The notes below the pieces were generated by a model. The model had not been told where the DNA came from and did not search any database. It worked only from the letters and a program-made list of their open reading frames with translations. The translations under genes and the position numbers were made by a program. Source: Herminiimonas sp. (GTDB lineage: Bacteria > Pseudomonadota > Gammaproteobacteria > Burkholderiales > Burkholderiaceae). From it: a stretch of 64,000 nucleotides of DNA. This document shows positions 18,581 through 28,192 of the stretch, one piece after another; the first letter of the stretch is position 1, and every line of letters starts with the position of its first letter. The DNA is taken from the NCBI RefSeq assembly GCF_030655415.1, contig NZ_JAURVN010000018.1:62001-126000 (forward strand). Direction: 5' to 3'.

Positions 18581-20869
18581 ATGCAAAATCTTCTTCACAA
18601 TCTCAATCCCGAACAACTCGCGGCTGTCACGTTGCCAGCACAACCGGCGCTGATTCTGGCTGGTGCTGGTTCCGGTAAAACTCGCGTATTGACGACGCGT
18701 ATCGCATGGCTGATCCAGACCGGACAAGTGTCGCCTGGCGGCATCCTCGCGGTGACCTTTACCAACAAGGCCGCGAAAGAAATGATGACGCGTTTGTCGG
18801 CGATGATGCCGATCAATACGCGCGGCATGTGGATAGGGACATTTCACGGATTGTGTAATCGCTTGTTGCGCGCACATTATCGCGATGCAGCCTTGCCGCA
18901 GACTTTTCAGATTCTGGACTCACAAGATCAGTTATCGATGATCAAGCGCTTGCTGAAAGCGAACAACATCGACGATGAAAAATATCCGCCTCGCACTTTG
19001 ATGTACTTCATCAATGGCGCGAAGGATCAGGGTTTGCGCGCGAAGGATGTCGAAGCGTTTGACGACTTCAACCGCAAGCTGGTCGAGCTATATGAAATTT
19101 ACGATCAACAATGCCAGCGTGAAGGTGTGGTTGATTTCGCCGAATTGTTATTGCGCACCTATGAATTGTTGAGTCGTAATCAACCGCTGCGTGAACATTA
19201 TCAATCGCGCTTCAAACATATTCTTGTCGACGAATTCCAGGATACAAATAACTTGCAGTACAACTGGCTGAAGCTGATGGCCGGGACGCAAGGTGCGGTA
19301 TTTGCAGTGGGTGATGACGATCAAAGTATTTACGCATTCCGTGGTGCGAACGTCGGCAATATGTCGGCGTTCGAGCGCGAGTACAAGGTAGAGAACCTGA
19401 TCAAGCTGGAGCAAAACTATCGCTCGCACGGTCACATTCTCGATACCGCCAACACACTGATCGCGAATAACACCAAACGCCTGGGCAAGAATTTGCACAC
19501 CGATGCAGGTCATGGCGAGCAAGTGCGGATTTATGAATCCACCAGCGATTTGCAGGAAGCGCAATGGATTATCGAAGAAACAAAAAGCCTGATCGCAGAA
19601 GGTGGCACGCGTAGCGAAATCGCTGTGCTGTATCGCTCGAATGCGCAATCGCGTGTAATTGAACATGCGCTTTTTTCCGCCGGCATTCCATATCGCGTGT
19701 ATGGCGGCCAGCGCTTTTTCGAGCGCGCGGAAGTCAAGCATGCGATCGCGTATCTGCAGTTGATGGATAACCTGCATAACGATTCCGCTTTCTTGCGCGT
19801 GGTGAATTTCCCAACGCGCGGCATAGGTGCACGTTCGCTTGAACAATTGCAGGACGCCGCCAAGCAGTACGATATTTCTCTGTACGCTGCGGTGCCATAT
19901 GTTACTGGCAAGGCCGGTTCTTCCTTGGGCGCTTTTATCAAAATGATAGAAGGCGCGCGTTTTGAAAGTCAGCATCTGCCTTTGCCGGAAATGGTGCAGG
20001 TCGTGCTCGATGCCAGCGGTTTGATTACGCATTATCAAAATGAAAGAGAAGGCGCCGATCGCGTCGAGAATCTCGAACAGATCGTCAGCGCGGCGACGCT
20101 GTTTGTTTCTGAAGAAGGTTTCGGTCACGATGCGCCGGCCTTGCTTGGACCGAAAAGCGAGCAGATGGCTGGCCCGGCAATCACAACGCAAGATGGCATC
20201 GAAGTGCTGGATGCCGATGCACCATTGCCTGCCGTGATGTCGCCGCTTTCCGCTTTCCTGTCGCATGCCTCGTTGGAAGCGGGCGACAATCAGGCGCAGG
20301 CTGGGCAGGACGCTTTGCAATTGATGACGGTGCATTCCGCCAAGGGATTGGAGTTCGATGCGGTGTTCATCACCGGCCTCGAAGAAGGTTTGTTCCCACA
20401 CGAAAATTCGCAGAAGGAAGAGGGCGGCGTCGAAGAAGAGCGTCGCTTGATGTACGTTGCGATCACGCGTGCCAAACGTCGTTTGTACATCAGCTTTTCG
20501 CAGACGCGCATGTTGCACGGACAGACACGTTACAACATGAAGTCGCGCTTCTTTGATGAAATGCCGGAAGAGTCATTGAAGTGGTTATCACCAAAAGTGC
20601 AGCAACAACAACATCATTGGTACGCGCATCCAAAAGCTGCATGGGAAGACGCCTTGGGTGCAGGCTCCAACAAGATCGCACAAGCGATTACCAAGACCGA
20701 TATCGGCTGGCGCATAGGTGAATCGGTTGCGCATGCAAAGTTTGGCGAAGGCGTGATCGTGAATATCGAAGGCAGCGGCGGCAGCGCGCGTGCGCATATC
20801 AATTTCGGTAAACACGGCATGAAGTTGCTGGACTTGAGTATTGCCAAGCTTGATAAAGTGCCCGGCTAA
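18581..20869 (+). CDS. uvrD: DNA helicase II (UvrD)
   Basis: Superfamily 1A 3'-5' helicase for nucleotide excision and mismatch repair. The 762 aa protein has all helicase motifs in order: AGAGSGKT (Walker A), TFTNKAAKEM (Ia), VDEFQDTN (II), GDDDQSIYAFRGAN (III), QNYRS (IV), VHSAKGLEFD (V), and YVAITRAKRRLY (VI). A C-terminal Tudor-like tail (from about 700, including HAKFGEGVIVNIEG) is the RNA polymerase-contact region in UvrD/PcrA. Monocistronic, with hairpins on both sides. Confidence 0.96.
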   Translation: MQNLLHNLNPEQLAAVTLPAQPALILAGAGSGKTRVLTTRIAWLIQTGQVSPGGILAVTFTNKAAKEMMTRLSAMMPINTRGMWIGTFHGLCNRLLRAHYRDAALPQTFQILDSQDQLSMIKRLLKANNIDDEKYPPRTLMYFINGAKDQGLRAKDVEAFDDFNRKLVELYEIYDQQCQREGVVDFAELLLRTYELLSRNQPLREHYQSRFKHILVDEFQDTNNLQYNWLKLMAGTQGAVFAVGDDDQSIYAFRGANVGNMSAFEREYKVENLIKLEQNYRSHGHILDTANTLIANNTKRLGKNLHTDAGHGEQVRIYESTSDLQEAQWIIEETKSLIAEGGTRSEIAVLYRSNAQSRVIEHALFSAGIPYRVYGGQRFFERAEVKHAIAYLQLMDNLHNDSAFLRVVNFPTRGIGARSLEQLQDAAKQYDISLYAAVPYVTGKAGSSLGAFIKMIEGARFESQHLPLPEMVQVVLDASGLITHYQNEREGADRVENLEQIVSAATLFVSEEGFGHDAPALLGPKSEQMAGPAITTQDGIEVLDADAPLPAVMSPLSAFLSHASLEAGDNQAQAGQDALQLMTVHSAKGLEFDAVFITGLEEGLFPHENSQKEEGGVEEERRLMYVAITRAKRRLYISFSQTRMLHGQTRYNMKSRFFDEMPEESLKWLSPKVQQQQHHWYAHPKAAWEDALGAGSNKIAQAITKTDIGWRIGESVAHAKFGEGVIVNIEGSGGSARAHINFGKHGMKLLDLSIAKLDKVPG

Positions 20870-20874
20870 AAACC

Positions 20875-20916
20875 AAAAATCCTGCGCTGAATTGCAATTC
20901 AGCGCAGGATTTTTTG
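20875..20916. terminator. Bidirectional terminator between uvrD and the membrane protein gene
   Basis: AAAAATCCTGCGCTGAATT, GC, AATTCAGCGCAGGATTTTTT: a near-perfect 19 bp stem with a T-run on both strands, serving two convergent genes. Confidence 0.93.
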
Positions 20917-20952
20917 AGTACGACGGGACGTCTGCTTGATTTCCCTCTGCTT

Positions 20953-21744
20953 TTAATCCGCTGAAATTTTTGCCGGTAACGGATCTGGCGCTGGTCCAAA
21001 CAGATGTGTGTAGCTCGGATAAAACGAGCAATACATAATGACGGTTAGTACCAGAGAAATCGGCAGCAAAATGAAGATCGAAGCATTCGGCGAGTTCAAC
21101 AACATGCCGAAAATCGAACTCACGATCACTGGCAAAATCATGCCTATCGTGACCCACGCCAAGCCATAAATCAAAAATGCTTTACTGGCACGACGTACCG
21201 CGAAGAAGCTGTAGAAAATCGCTTTGCCTACGCCCATTTCCTGCCATGCAATCAGCGGTGCTGCATACCAGAACGCCATCGCGGCCGGTATGTACACAAG
21301 CGCAGAAAACATCATTGCCAGTGTCATGTTTGAATTGCGTACCGTCTCTGCATCAATCGCGATTTGACCGGTAATCGCCTGCACGAATACGCCGCCGTCA
21401 ACTAAAGCAGACGCGCCGATCGCAATGATCGCCGCCAGCAAATACAGTGAGCCGAGCTTGATCAGATTACGCACGAACGGTGAGCGGAAACCGACTAGCA
21501 ATAGATTTGGATAGACCTTTTTGCCTGCTTCGATTTGCAAGCATGCATGCATGAAGCTCATCGAGAACAGCGGCACCAATATCAGTGGCATTAACTGACC
21601 GATGACAGGAATGATGCCGAGTGCCAGCATCAAAAACATGTAGCCAAAGAATAGTGTTGATAATTCAGCTGGTTGCTTGCGGAATAGCGCAAAGCCTTCC
21701 GTTACCCAAAGCCAACCGGTTTTTGCAGGTAATTTTTCCATCAT
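20953..21744 (-). CDS. Membrane protein of unknown function (BPSS1780-like)
   Basis: A 263 aa integral membrane protein with about six hydrophobic segments (for example [20 protein letters not shown] and [18 protein letters not shown] regions), no signal peptide and no catalytic motif. The [14 protein letters not shown]-terminus and overall pattern resemble the BPSS1780 family of Burkholderiales. Its ATG overlaps the thrB stop (ATGA), so it is probably translationally coupled to homoserine kinase. Function not known. Confidence 0.7.
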   Translation of the reverse strand: MMEKLPAKTGWLWVTEGFALFRKQPAELSTLFFGYMFLMLALGIIPVIGQLMPLILVPLFSMSFMHACLQIEAGKKVYPNLLLVGFRSPFVRNLIKLGSLYLLAAIIAIGASALVDGGVFVQAITGQIAIDAETVRNSNMTLAMMFSALVYIPAAMAFWYAAPLIAWQEMGVGKAIFYSFFAVRRASKAFLIYGLAWVTIGMILPVIVSSIFGMLLNSPNASIFILLPISLVLTVIMYCSFYPSYTHLFGPAPDPLPAKISAD

Positions 21745-22709
21745 CCCGCCGTAGTAAAAAGTGCAGGTGCTGCGTGTTCGATACGCAAACGCAGTATCCG
21801 TTCAAAATGCTCCGGATCGTGCGGTGTCAGCATTTCCGCATCGCGTGGCATATGGAAATCATATAAGCGCGACAGCCAAAAACGTAATGCGCCGGCACGC
21901 AACATCGCTTGCCAAGCGATTTGTTCTTCTTCTGTAAATGGCCGTATCTCGTGATACGCATCCAGCATCGCGCGCGCGCGCGCTTGATCCAGTTCGCCGC
22001 TTTCGATATCGATGCACCAGTCGTTGACCGTCACTGCCACGTCGAATAGCCAGGTGTCGCAACCGGCGAAATAGAAGTCGAAAAAGCCGCTTAACTGATC
22101 GCCATCAAACATCACATTGTTGCGGAACAGGTCGGCATGGATAGGGCCGTTAGGCAATTCCTTGAACGCATCCGATGCGGCAAACGTATTCTGAAAAGCC
22201 ATTTCCGTTGTCAGCAACTGTTTGTTGCTGTTTGTCAGGTAAGGCATGACGACTGGCGTGGTTTCATTCCACCACTCAGTCCCGCGCAGATTCGGTTGGC
22301 GTATTTCAAAATCTTCTGCTGCCATGTGCATGCAGGCCAGCATCGCGCCGACGGCGGCGCAATGCACAGGTTTCGGTGCCAGTTCGCAGTGGCCTTCCAG
22401 CTTGGTCACGATCGACGCTGGCTTGCCATGCAATTCATTAATGATGGAACCCTTGCGATTGGCGATAGGCGCGGGAACAGACACGCCGCCTTCAGCCAGA
22501 TGACGCATCAGGTTCAGGTAGAACGGAAGTTGTTCAAACGTGAGTTTTTCAAACACCGTCAGCACATATTCGCCGCGCTCGGTCGTGATGAAAAAGTTGG
22601 TGTTCTCGATGCCTGATGAAATGCCTTTGATCGCGAGCGCTTTGCCCAGATCAAATTGCGTGATCCACGAGGAAAGGTCATCGAGGCTGACCGGAGTAAA
22701 AACTGCCAT
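21741..22709 (-). CDS. thrB: Homoserine kinase (type II, APH fold)
   Basis: Phosphorylates homoserine in threonine synthesis. The ATG at 22709 gives [15 protein letters not shown] and 322 aa. It belongs to the aminoglycoside-phosphotransferase-like ThrB found in pseudomonads and Burkholderiales rather than the GHMP type: [15 protein letters not shown] near the N-terminus, then [14 protein letters not shown] with the catalytic Asp and a downstream GFFDFYFAG metal site. It contains a 13 nt alternating CG run (21969-21981) encoding Ala-Arg repeats. Confidence 0.93.
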   Translation of the reverse strand: MAVFTPVSLDDLSSWITQFDLGKALAIKGISSGIENTNFFITTERGEYVLTVFEKLTFEQLPFYLNLMRHLAEGGVSVPAPIANRKGSIINELHGKPASIVTKLEGHCELAPKPVHCAAVGAMLACMHMAAEDFEIRQPNLRGTEWWNETTPVVMPYLTNSNKQLLTTEMAFQNTFAASDAFKELPNGPIHADLFRNNVMFDGDQLSGFFDFYFAGCDTWLFDVAVTVNDWCIDIESGELDQARARAMLDAYHEIRPFTEEEQIAWQAMLRAGALRFWLSRLYDFHMPRDAEMLTPHDPEHFERILRLRIEHAAPALFTTAG

Positions 22710-22746
22710 GAGGATATATAAAAATGCGTATTCAATAAAAATACGT

Positions 22747-22786
22747 GTCATCAAAAAACAAAAAATAACGCACCGGAGTGCGTTAT
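22747..22786 (-). terminator. Terminator after the DUF2782 gene
   Basis: On the minus strand ATAACGCAC, loop TCCG, GTGCGTTAT, then TTTTTGTTTTTTG. It separates the DUF2782 gene from thrB. Confidence 0.88.
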
Positions 22787-22820
22787 CTGGCGATTGCCGA
22801 CAGAACTTGTTGCGGCTTGA

Positions 22821-23234
22821 TTATTTTACTGGTGCAGGTGCTGGCGCCAATGTTTGTACCGGATCAGGTGCAGGAGCGGTTTTTGGTCCGCCGAAGGTGC
22901 CTACTTCAAATTGCACTGGGCGATTGGTATCGCTTTGACCGTCGCCGCGCATCGCGCCAGCGGTATCGTTCGGTTTTGCGTAATACGTGGTTCTGCCGGT
23001 TTGCACTTTGACTTCAGTGACTTTGCCCTGAGATTTTTTCTCGGTAATTTTCTTTTGCGTATCAGGCTGACGGATCGTGACCGCCGGTGCTTCGCCTTCT
23101 TCCAGACGCTGCGTTTGCGGCGGTGCTGGTGCGAAATCCTTGCTTGGTGGCGTCGATTGCGCGCTGACAATCAAAGGTGTTGCAATTGTCACTGCGGAAA
23201 TCGTAATGAAGGACCAGAATTTGGATGTGCGCAT
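22821..23234 (-). CDS. Secreted DUF2782 domain protein
   Basis: A 137 aa protein with a clear signal peptide (ATG at 23234; MRTSKFWSFITISAVTIATP..., cleavage after about SAQ). The middle carries the DUF2782 pattern PAVTIRQPD...GKVTEVKVQTGRTTYYAKPND. The C-terminus is Pro/Ala-rich (APAPDPVQTLAPAPAPVK). DUF2782 genes are small, periplasmic and often neighbours of polA or thrB in betaproteobacteria; no function is known. Divergent from polA. Confidence 0.8.
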   Translation of the reverse strand: MRTSKFWSFITISAVTIATPLIVSAQSTPPSKDFAPAPPQTQRLEEGEAPAVTIRQPDTQKKITEKKSQGKVTEVKVQTGRTTYYAKPNDTAGAMRGDGQSDTNRPVQFEVGTFGGPKTAPAPDPVQTLAPAPAPVK

Positions 23235-23524
23235 GATGTATGGATGAGCCGTCGTTGAAAGGAAACCAATATGGTTCATTGTAGCAAACCGGCTCATCCC
23301 TGCAGAAAATAGTTCAGTTTGTGTTTCACTGTGTGCACGCGTTTGATGGGGCTTTTCGAAGGGCTTTCCATAATGCCAATCTTTGTGCGACTTTGCTCTG
23401 CGCGCTCGGCGTTGAATCTGATGCTGGAATCGAAGTAATCGACAGGTCAAACTCTGCCATAATCGTAGCCGTTTGCCATGAGTGCTTTTGCCCCTCAGCC
23501 GGCCGCTTTCCTGATTGAATCCCT

Positions 23525-26284
23525 ATGAATAAAACTCTGTTATTAGTCGACGGCTCCAGCTATTTGTATCGCGCTTTCCATGCGCTGCCGGATTTGCGCG
23601 GGCCCGAAGGCGCGCCCACCGGTGCCATCTACGGCATGATCAATATGCTGCGCCGCTTGCGCAAGGATTATCCGAGCGCGTATATGGCGTGCGTATTCGA
23701 CGCCAAAGGCAAGACTTTCCGCGACGATCTGTACGCCGAATACAAGGCGCAGCGCGCCTCGATGCCGGAGGATCTTGCACGCCAGATTGAGCCCATCCAT
23801 GAAGCAGTACGCGCGATGGGCTGGCCGATTTTGATGGTGGAAGGGATAGAAGCGGATGACGTGATCGCTACCTTGTCGGTCGAAGCGGTCAAGTACGGCA
23901 TGAACAGTGTGATTTCGACCGGCGACAAGGATCTGGCGCAACTCGTCAATGACCATGTGACGCTGGTGAATACGATGAGCAATGAAGTGCTCGATCGTGA
24001 AGGCGTTATCGCCAAGTTCGGTGTGCCACCAGAGCGCATCGTGGACTACCTGACCTTGATCGGTGACACCGTCGATAACGTGCCGGGCGTCGAGAAAGTC
24101 GGTCCGAAAACGGCCGTCAAATGGATGACGCAATACGGCACGCTGGACGGTATCGTCGAACATGCGGCAGAGATCAAAGGCGTGGTCGGTGACAATCTAC
24201 GTCGTGCACTGGATTGGTTGCCGCAAGCAAAAGTATTGATCACGGTTAAAACGGATTGCGATCTGTCGGCACACATGAAGTCGATAGAAGAATCACTGCA
24301 GCAAAAACCGGAAGACGTAGAGGCGATGATTGCCTTCTTCAAACGCAATGGTTTCAAAAGCTGGTTGCGTGAGTTGACCGGTAGTGCTGACGCGACTGAG
24401 CCGGCAAGCAGTGCGCCGTCCGCTACCACCGGCATTGCCCCGCAAGGCGCATTGTTTGGCGAAGATTTGCCGGAAGTTGAAAAGCATTACGAGACCGTTT
24501 TGACCGAAGCTGATCTGGATCGTTGGTTGACTAAAATCAATGCTGCGACCTTGACTGCAGTTGATACAGAAACCACTTCGCTGGAGCCTATGCAAGCGCA
24601 ATTGGTGGGCATCTCTTTGTGTTGCGAACCAGGCGTTGCAGCCTACATCCCGGTTGCGCATCGCTATCAAGATGCGCCTGAACAATTGTCGCGCGATTTT
24701 GTTTTGGAAAAATTGCGGGCTTGGCTCGAAGATGACAGCAAAGCCAAGGTCGGACAAAACCTGAAATACGACAGCCATATTTTCGCTAATCACGGCGTTC
24801 ATCTGCGCGGCATCCAGCACGACACCTTGCTTGAATCCTATGTGTTCGAATCGCATCGCAGTCACGATATGGACAGCCTCGCTTTACGGCATTTGAATCG
24901 CAAGACGATTACGTTTCAAGATGTGTGCGGCAAGGGCGCTTCGCAACTTTGTTTTGATCAAGTCGAAATCGGCCGCGCGACTGAATACGCAGCGGAAGAT
25001 GCCGACATCACTTTGCAACTGCATCAACGCATGTTCCCGCATGTGAGTGGTGATAAAGGCTTGATCTATATTTACGAAGAGGTCGAGTTGCCGACCGCAG
25101 TTGTGTTGCAAAAAATTGAACGCAATGGCGTGTTGATCGATCCTGCTTTGCTGGCGACGCAATCGAATGAACTTGGCAAGCGCATGCTGGAAATTGAACA
25201 AGCTGCTTACGAGTTGGCAGGTCAGCCTTTCAACTTGAATTCGCCTAAACAAATCGGTGAAATTTTCTTTGAAAAATTGAAGCTGCCTGTCGTCAAGAAA
25301 ACACCATCAGGCGCGCCATCGACAGATGAAGAAGTACTGCAAAAACTGGCTGAGGATTATCCCTTGCCTAAGGTCTTGCTTGAGTACCGTGGCTTGTCAA
25401 AACTGAAGTCGACCTATACCGACAAGTTGCCGAAAATGATTGATGCGACCACTGGCCGTGTGCATACCAATTACGCGCAAGCGGTTGCGGTTACTGGTCG
25501 TTTATCTTCGAATGAACCTAATCTGCAAAACATACCTATTCGTAATGCAGAAGGTCGCCGTATACGCGAAGCCTTTATCGCGCCGCCTGGCAGCGTGATC
25601 GTCTCTGCAGATTATTCGCAAATCGAATTGCGCATCATGGCGCACATTTCTGGCGATGAAAACATGTTGCGCGCGTTTGCAGAAGGCGAAGATATTCACC
25701 GCGCGACTGCGGCTGAAATTTTTAGTGTTAGCGCTACTGAGGTCAACAGCGAACAACGTCGCTACGCGAAAGTTATCAACTTCGGTTTGATTTACGGCAT
25801 GAGCGCATTCGGTCTGGCAGGCAATCTCGGTATCGAACGCTCAGCGGCGCAAAGCTATATCGAAAAATATTTTTATCGTTTCTCCGGCGTCAAACGCTAT
25901 ATGGATGAAACGCGTCTGGAAGCGAAAGCACGCGGTTATGTGCAAACGGTTTTCGGTCGTCGTCTGTGGCTGCCGGAAATCAACTCACCGAATGGTCCGC
26001 GTCGTCAGGGTGCAGAACGTGCAGCGATTAATGCGCCTATGCAAGGCACTGCGGCCGACTTGATTAAGTTGGCAATGATTGCGGTGCAATGTTGGTTAGA
26101 ATCTGAAAAGCTGCAGTCAAAAATGATCATGCAAGTACACGATGAACTGGTGCTGGAAGTGCCGGAAACCGAGCTGGCCTTGGTTCGTGAAAAATTGCCG
26201 GAGTTGATGCGCAACGTCGCGCAATTGAAAGTGCCGCTGATCGCGGAAGTGGGTGTAGGCAAGAACTGGGACGAGGCACACTAA
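23525..26284 (+). CDS. polA: DNA polymerase I
   Basis: Fills gaps and removes RNA primers in replication and repair. The 919 aa protein has an N-terminal 5'-3' exonuclease (about 1-300, with FRDDLYAEYKAQR and GDTVDNVPGVEKVGPKTA), a 3'-5' exonuclease with intact Exo I DTET (D347, E349), Exo II KVGQNLKYDSHIF and Exo III YAAEDAD, and a polymerase domain with ADYSQIELR and QVHDELVLEVPE. Proofreading residues are therefore present, unlike in Taq-type enzymes. Confidence 0.98.
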   Translation: MNKTLLLVDGSSYLYRAFHALPDLRGPEGAPTGAIYGMINMLRRLRKDYPSAYMACVFDAKGKTFRDDLYAEYKAQRASMPEDLARQIEPIHEAVRAMGWPILMVEGIEADDVIATLSVEAVKYGMNSVISTGDKDLAQLVNDHVTLVNTMSNEVLDREGVIAKFGVPPERIVDYLTLIGDTVDNVPGVEKVGPKTAVKWMTQYGTLDGIVEHAAEIKGVVGDNLRRALDWLPQAKVLITVKTDCDLSAHMKSIEESLQQKPEDVEAMIAFFKRNGFKSWLRELTGSADATEPASSAPSATTGIAPQGALFGEDLPEVEKHYETVLTEADLDRWLTKINAATLTAVDTETTSLEPMQAQLVGISLCCEPGVAAYIPVAHRYQDAPEQLSRDFVLEKLRAWLEDDSKAKVGQNLKYDSHIFANHGVHLRGIQHDTLLESYVFESHRSHDMDSLALRHLNRKTITFQDVCGKGASQLCFDQVEIGRATEYAAEDADITLQLHQRMFPHVSGDKGLIYIYEEVELPTAVVLQKIERNGVLIDPALLATQSNELGKRMLEIEQAAYELAGQPFNLNSPKQIGEIFFEKLKLPVVKKTPSGAPSTDEEVLQKLAEDYPLPKVLLEYRGLSKLKSTYTDKLPKMIDATTGRVHTNYAQAVAVTGRLSSNEPNLQNIPIRNAEGRRIREAFIAPPGSVIVSADYSQIELRIMAHISGDENMLRAFAEGEDIHRATAAEIFSVSATEVNSEQRRYAKVINFGLIYGMSAFGLAGNLGIERSAAQSYIEKYFYRFSGVKRYMDETRLEAKARGYVQTVFGRRLWLPEINSPNGPRRQGAERAAINAPMQGTAADLIKLAMIAVQCWLESEKLQSKMIMQVHDELVLEVPETELALVREKLPELMRNVAQLKVPLIAEVGVGKNWDEAH

Positions 26285-26374
26285 TTTTTTTGCAACATTG
26301 ACTGCCTATGTTCTGTTGCAGAAAACGTTTCTTAAGTTGTAAGGTCCAACCGTTTTATTCACTGGAGGATAGAC

Positions 26375-27259
26375 ATGGAAAATATGAAAGAAGATTTCGA
26401 CAGCCTGGTTGCAAAAACACCTTTGTCCGATGGTGTCGATAGACGCGGCTTCATCAAGACTGCGCTGGGTACTGGTTTCGCCGCGGCAGTATTGCCAGTG
26501 TGTGCGCAGAGCGTCGTCAAGACCGATGCTGCCGGATTAACCGCTGGTGAAGTGACAGTAATGGTCAACGGGCAGGCGGTGCCTGTGTATCGCGCACAAC
26601 CGGAAGGCAAAACCAATCTGCCGGTGATTCTGGTGATCTCCGAAATTTTTGGTGTGCATGAATATATCGCTGACGTCGCGCGCCGTTTTGCGAAGCTGGG
26701 TTACCTCGCTTTGGCACCGAGTCTGTTTGTGCGCCAAGGTGATCCTGGCGCATACAAAACGGTTGCCGAATTGCAGAAGGAAGTCATTATGAAAGTGCCT
26801 GATGCACAAGTCATGACCGATCTGGATGCGGTCGTCGCATGGGCCAAGGCAAATGGCGGCAACACCGCCAAATTAGGCATCACTGGTTTTTGCTGGGGCG
26901 GACGCATTACGTGGATGTACTCGGCGCACAATCCTAAAGTCAAAGCGGGCGTCGCCTGGTACGGCCGTTTGGTCGGCAACAGCACCGCTGCGACACCTAC
27001 GCATCCGGTCGATATCGCGGCCAAACTCAAGACTCCGATACTCGGTTTGTATGGCGCACAAGATGGCGGCATCCCTGTCACCACGGTGGTGGAAATGAAG
27101 GACGCGCTAGCCAAAGGCAGTAGCAAATCAGAGTTCGTCGTGTTTAAAAATTCCGGCCATGCCTTCCATGCAGACTACCGTCCTAGTTATGTCGAGGCAG
27201 ATGCCAAAGACGGCTGGACTCGATGCCTCGCATGGCTGAAAGCGAACGGCGTTGCCTGA
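26375..27259 (+). CDS. Tat-exported dienelactone hydrolase family protein
   Basis: Alpha/beta hydrolase of the dienelactone hydrolase family. The 294 aa product starts with a twin-arginine signal (VDRRGFIKTALGTGFAAAVL, residues 22-41), so it should act in the periplasm. The DLH triad is visible as C173 in GITGFCWGG, Asp in LYGAQDGGI and His in NSGHAFHAD. The ribosome site GGAGG precedes the ATG. The natural substrate is unknown; no chlorocatechol genes are near. Confidence 0.9.
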   Translation: MENMKEDFDSLVAKTPLSDGVDRRGFIKTALGTGFAAAVLPVCAQSVVKTDAAGLTAGEVTVMVNGQAVPVYRAQPEGKTNLPVILVISEIFGVHEYIADVARRFAKLGYLALAPSLFVRQGDPGAYKTVAELQKEVIMKVPDAQVMTDLDAVVAWAKANGGNTAKLGITGFCWGGRITWMYSAHNPKVKAGVAWYGRLVGNSTAATPTHPVDIAAKLKTPILGLYGAQDGGIPVTTVVEMKDALAKGSSKSEFVVFKNSGHAFHADYRPSYVEADAKDGWTRCLAWLKANGVA

Positions 27260-27279
27260 TTGATTTGAACCCGAAAGTT

Positions 27280-27319
27280 AAAAGCGCGGCATGTCCTCTC
27301 AAAGGCGTGCCGCGCTTTT
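27280..27319 (+). terminator. Terminator after the dienelactone hydrolase gene
   Basis: AAAAGCGCGGCA pairs with TGCCGCGCTTTT around a 16 nt loop, followed by a short T-run merging with CATT. Confidence 0.82.
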
Positions 27320-27359
27320 CATTTGCTGAAATGAGTGAGATATGTTCTAATTTGCAACC

Positions 27360-28166
27360 TTGTTGCATCTATTGAGATTCAAAATTAATTCCACGCTCGT
27401 TTCCATCCTGTTGACCACCGCCATCTCTGGTGTATTTAGCATTTCCGCTGCGGCGCTGTTTTCCTTTTCGCTGCTGTCGAAACTGGTCGACCGCATGGTC
27501 AGCCTGTCGGTCGGGATTTTGCTGGCGACATCCTTGTTGCACGCCTTGCCGGAAGCGTTTGAATCGGAAGCGGATGCGCACACATTATTCGCGGTGCTGC
27601 TAGGTGGATTGCTGGCTTTCTTCCTGCTGGAAAAAATGGCGATCCTGCGTCACTCGCATCATCACGAACATGATGGTCACGGTCACCATCACGGCCATGA
27701 TGCACACGAAGCGGGTGCGTCTGGCTGGATGATTTTGGTCGGTGACAGTCTGCATAATTTTACGGATGGCATTTTGATTGCGGCAGCTTTTCTGGCTGAT
27801 CCGCATCTCGGCATCATGACCGGCCTGGCAATTATCGCGCATGAAATTCCGCAAGAAATCGGCGACTTCATCGTCTTGCTGAACGCAGGTTTTACGCGTA
27901 CCCGCGCTTATGTGTACAACATTATTTCTGGTTTGATGGCGATCGTGGGCGGCGTGGTTGGCTACCTGTTATTAGACAGCGCGCAGTCATGGATACCCTA
28001 CGTGTTGGTATTCGCGTCTTCCGGATTTATCTACATCGCGGTCAGCGATTTGATGCCGCAAATGCAGCGTCGTGCATCCATGCGTGAAACCATACCGCAA
28101 GTGCTGTTGATCGCACTTGGCGTCGGCATCGTTTTATTCTTGACGGGTCATTCGCACGCACATTAA
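27360..28166 (+). CDS. ZIP-family metal transporter
   Basis: Probable zinc (or other divalent metal) uptake permease. The 268 aa protein has about eight hydrophobic segments, a histidine-rich cytosolic loop (HSHHHEHDGHGHHHGHD, about 98-116), and the ZIP metal-site helices DSLHNFTDGI and AHEIPQEIGDF. No ATG is available upstream (an ATG at 27342 hits a stop after two codons), so a TTG at 27360 or 27363 is the likely start. Convergent with sseA. Confidence 0.88.
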   Translation: MLHLLRFKINSTLVSILLTTAISGVFSISAAALFSFSLLSKLVDRMVSLSVGILLATSLLHALPEAFESEADAHTLFAVLLGGLLAFFLLEKMAILRHSHHHEHDGHGHHHGHDAHEAGASGWMILVGDSLHNFTDGILIAAAFLADPHLGIMTGLAIIAHEIPQEIGDFIVLLNAGFTRTRAYVYNIISGLMAIVGGVVGYLLLDSAQSWIPYVLVFASSGFIYIAVSDLMPQMQRRASMRETIPQVLLIALGVGIVLFLTGHSHAH

Positions 28167-28192
28167 ACCGTGTGCGCTGCTGACGCTATCGT

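Noticed and set aside
19148..20518. 456-codon open frame antisense to uvrD
   Set aside because: It lies entirely within the clearly coding uvrD frame, has no ribosome site and no recognisable domain; long antisense frames are expected from this codon usage.
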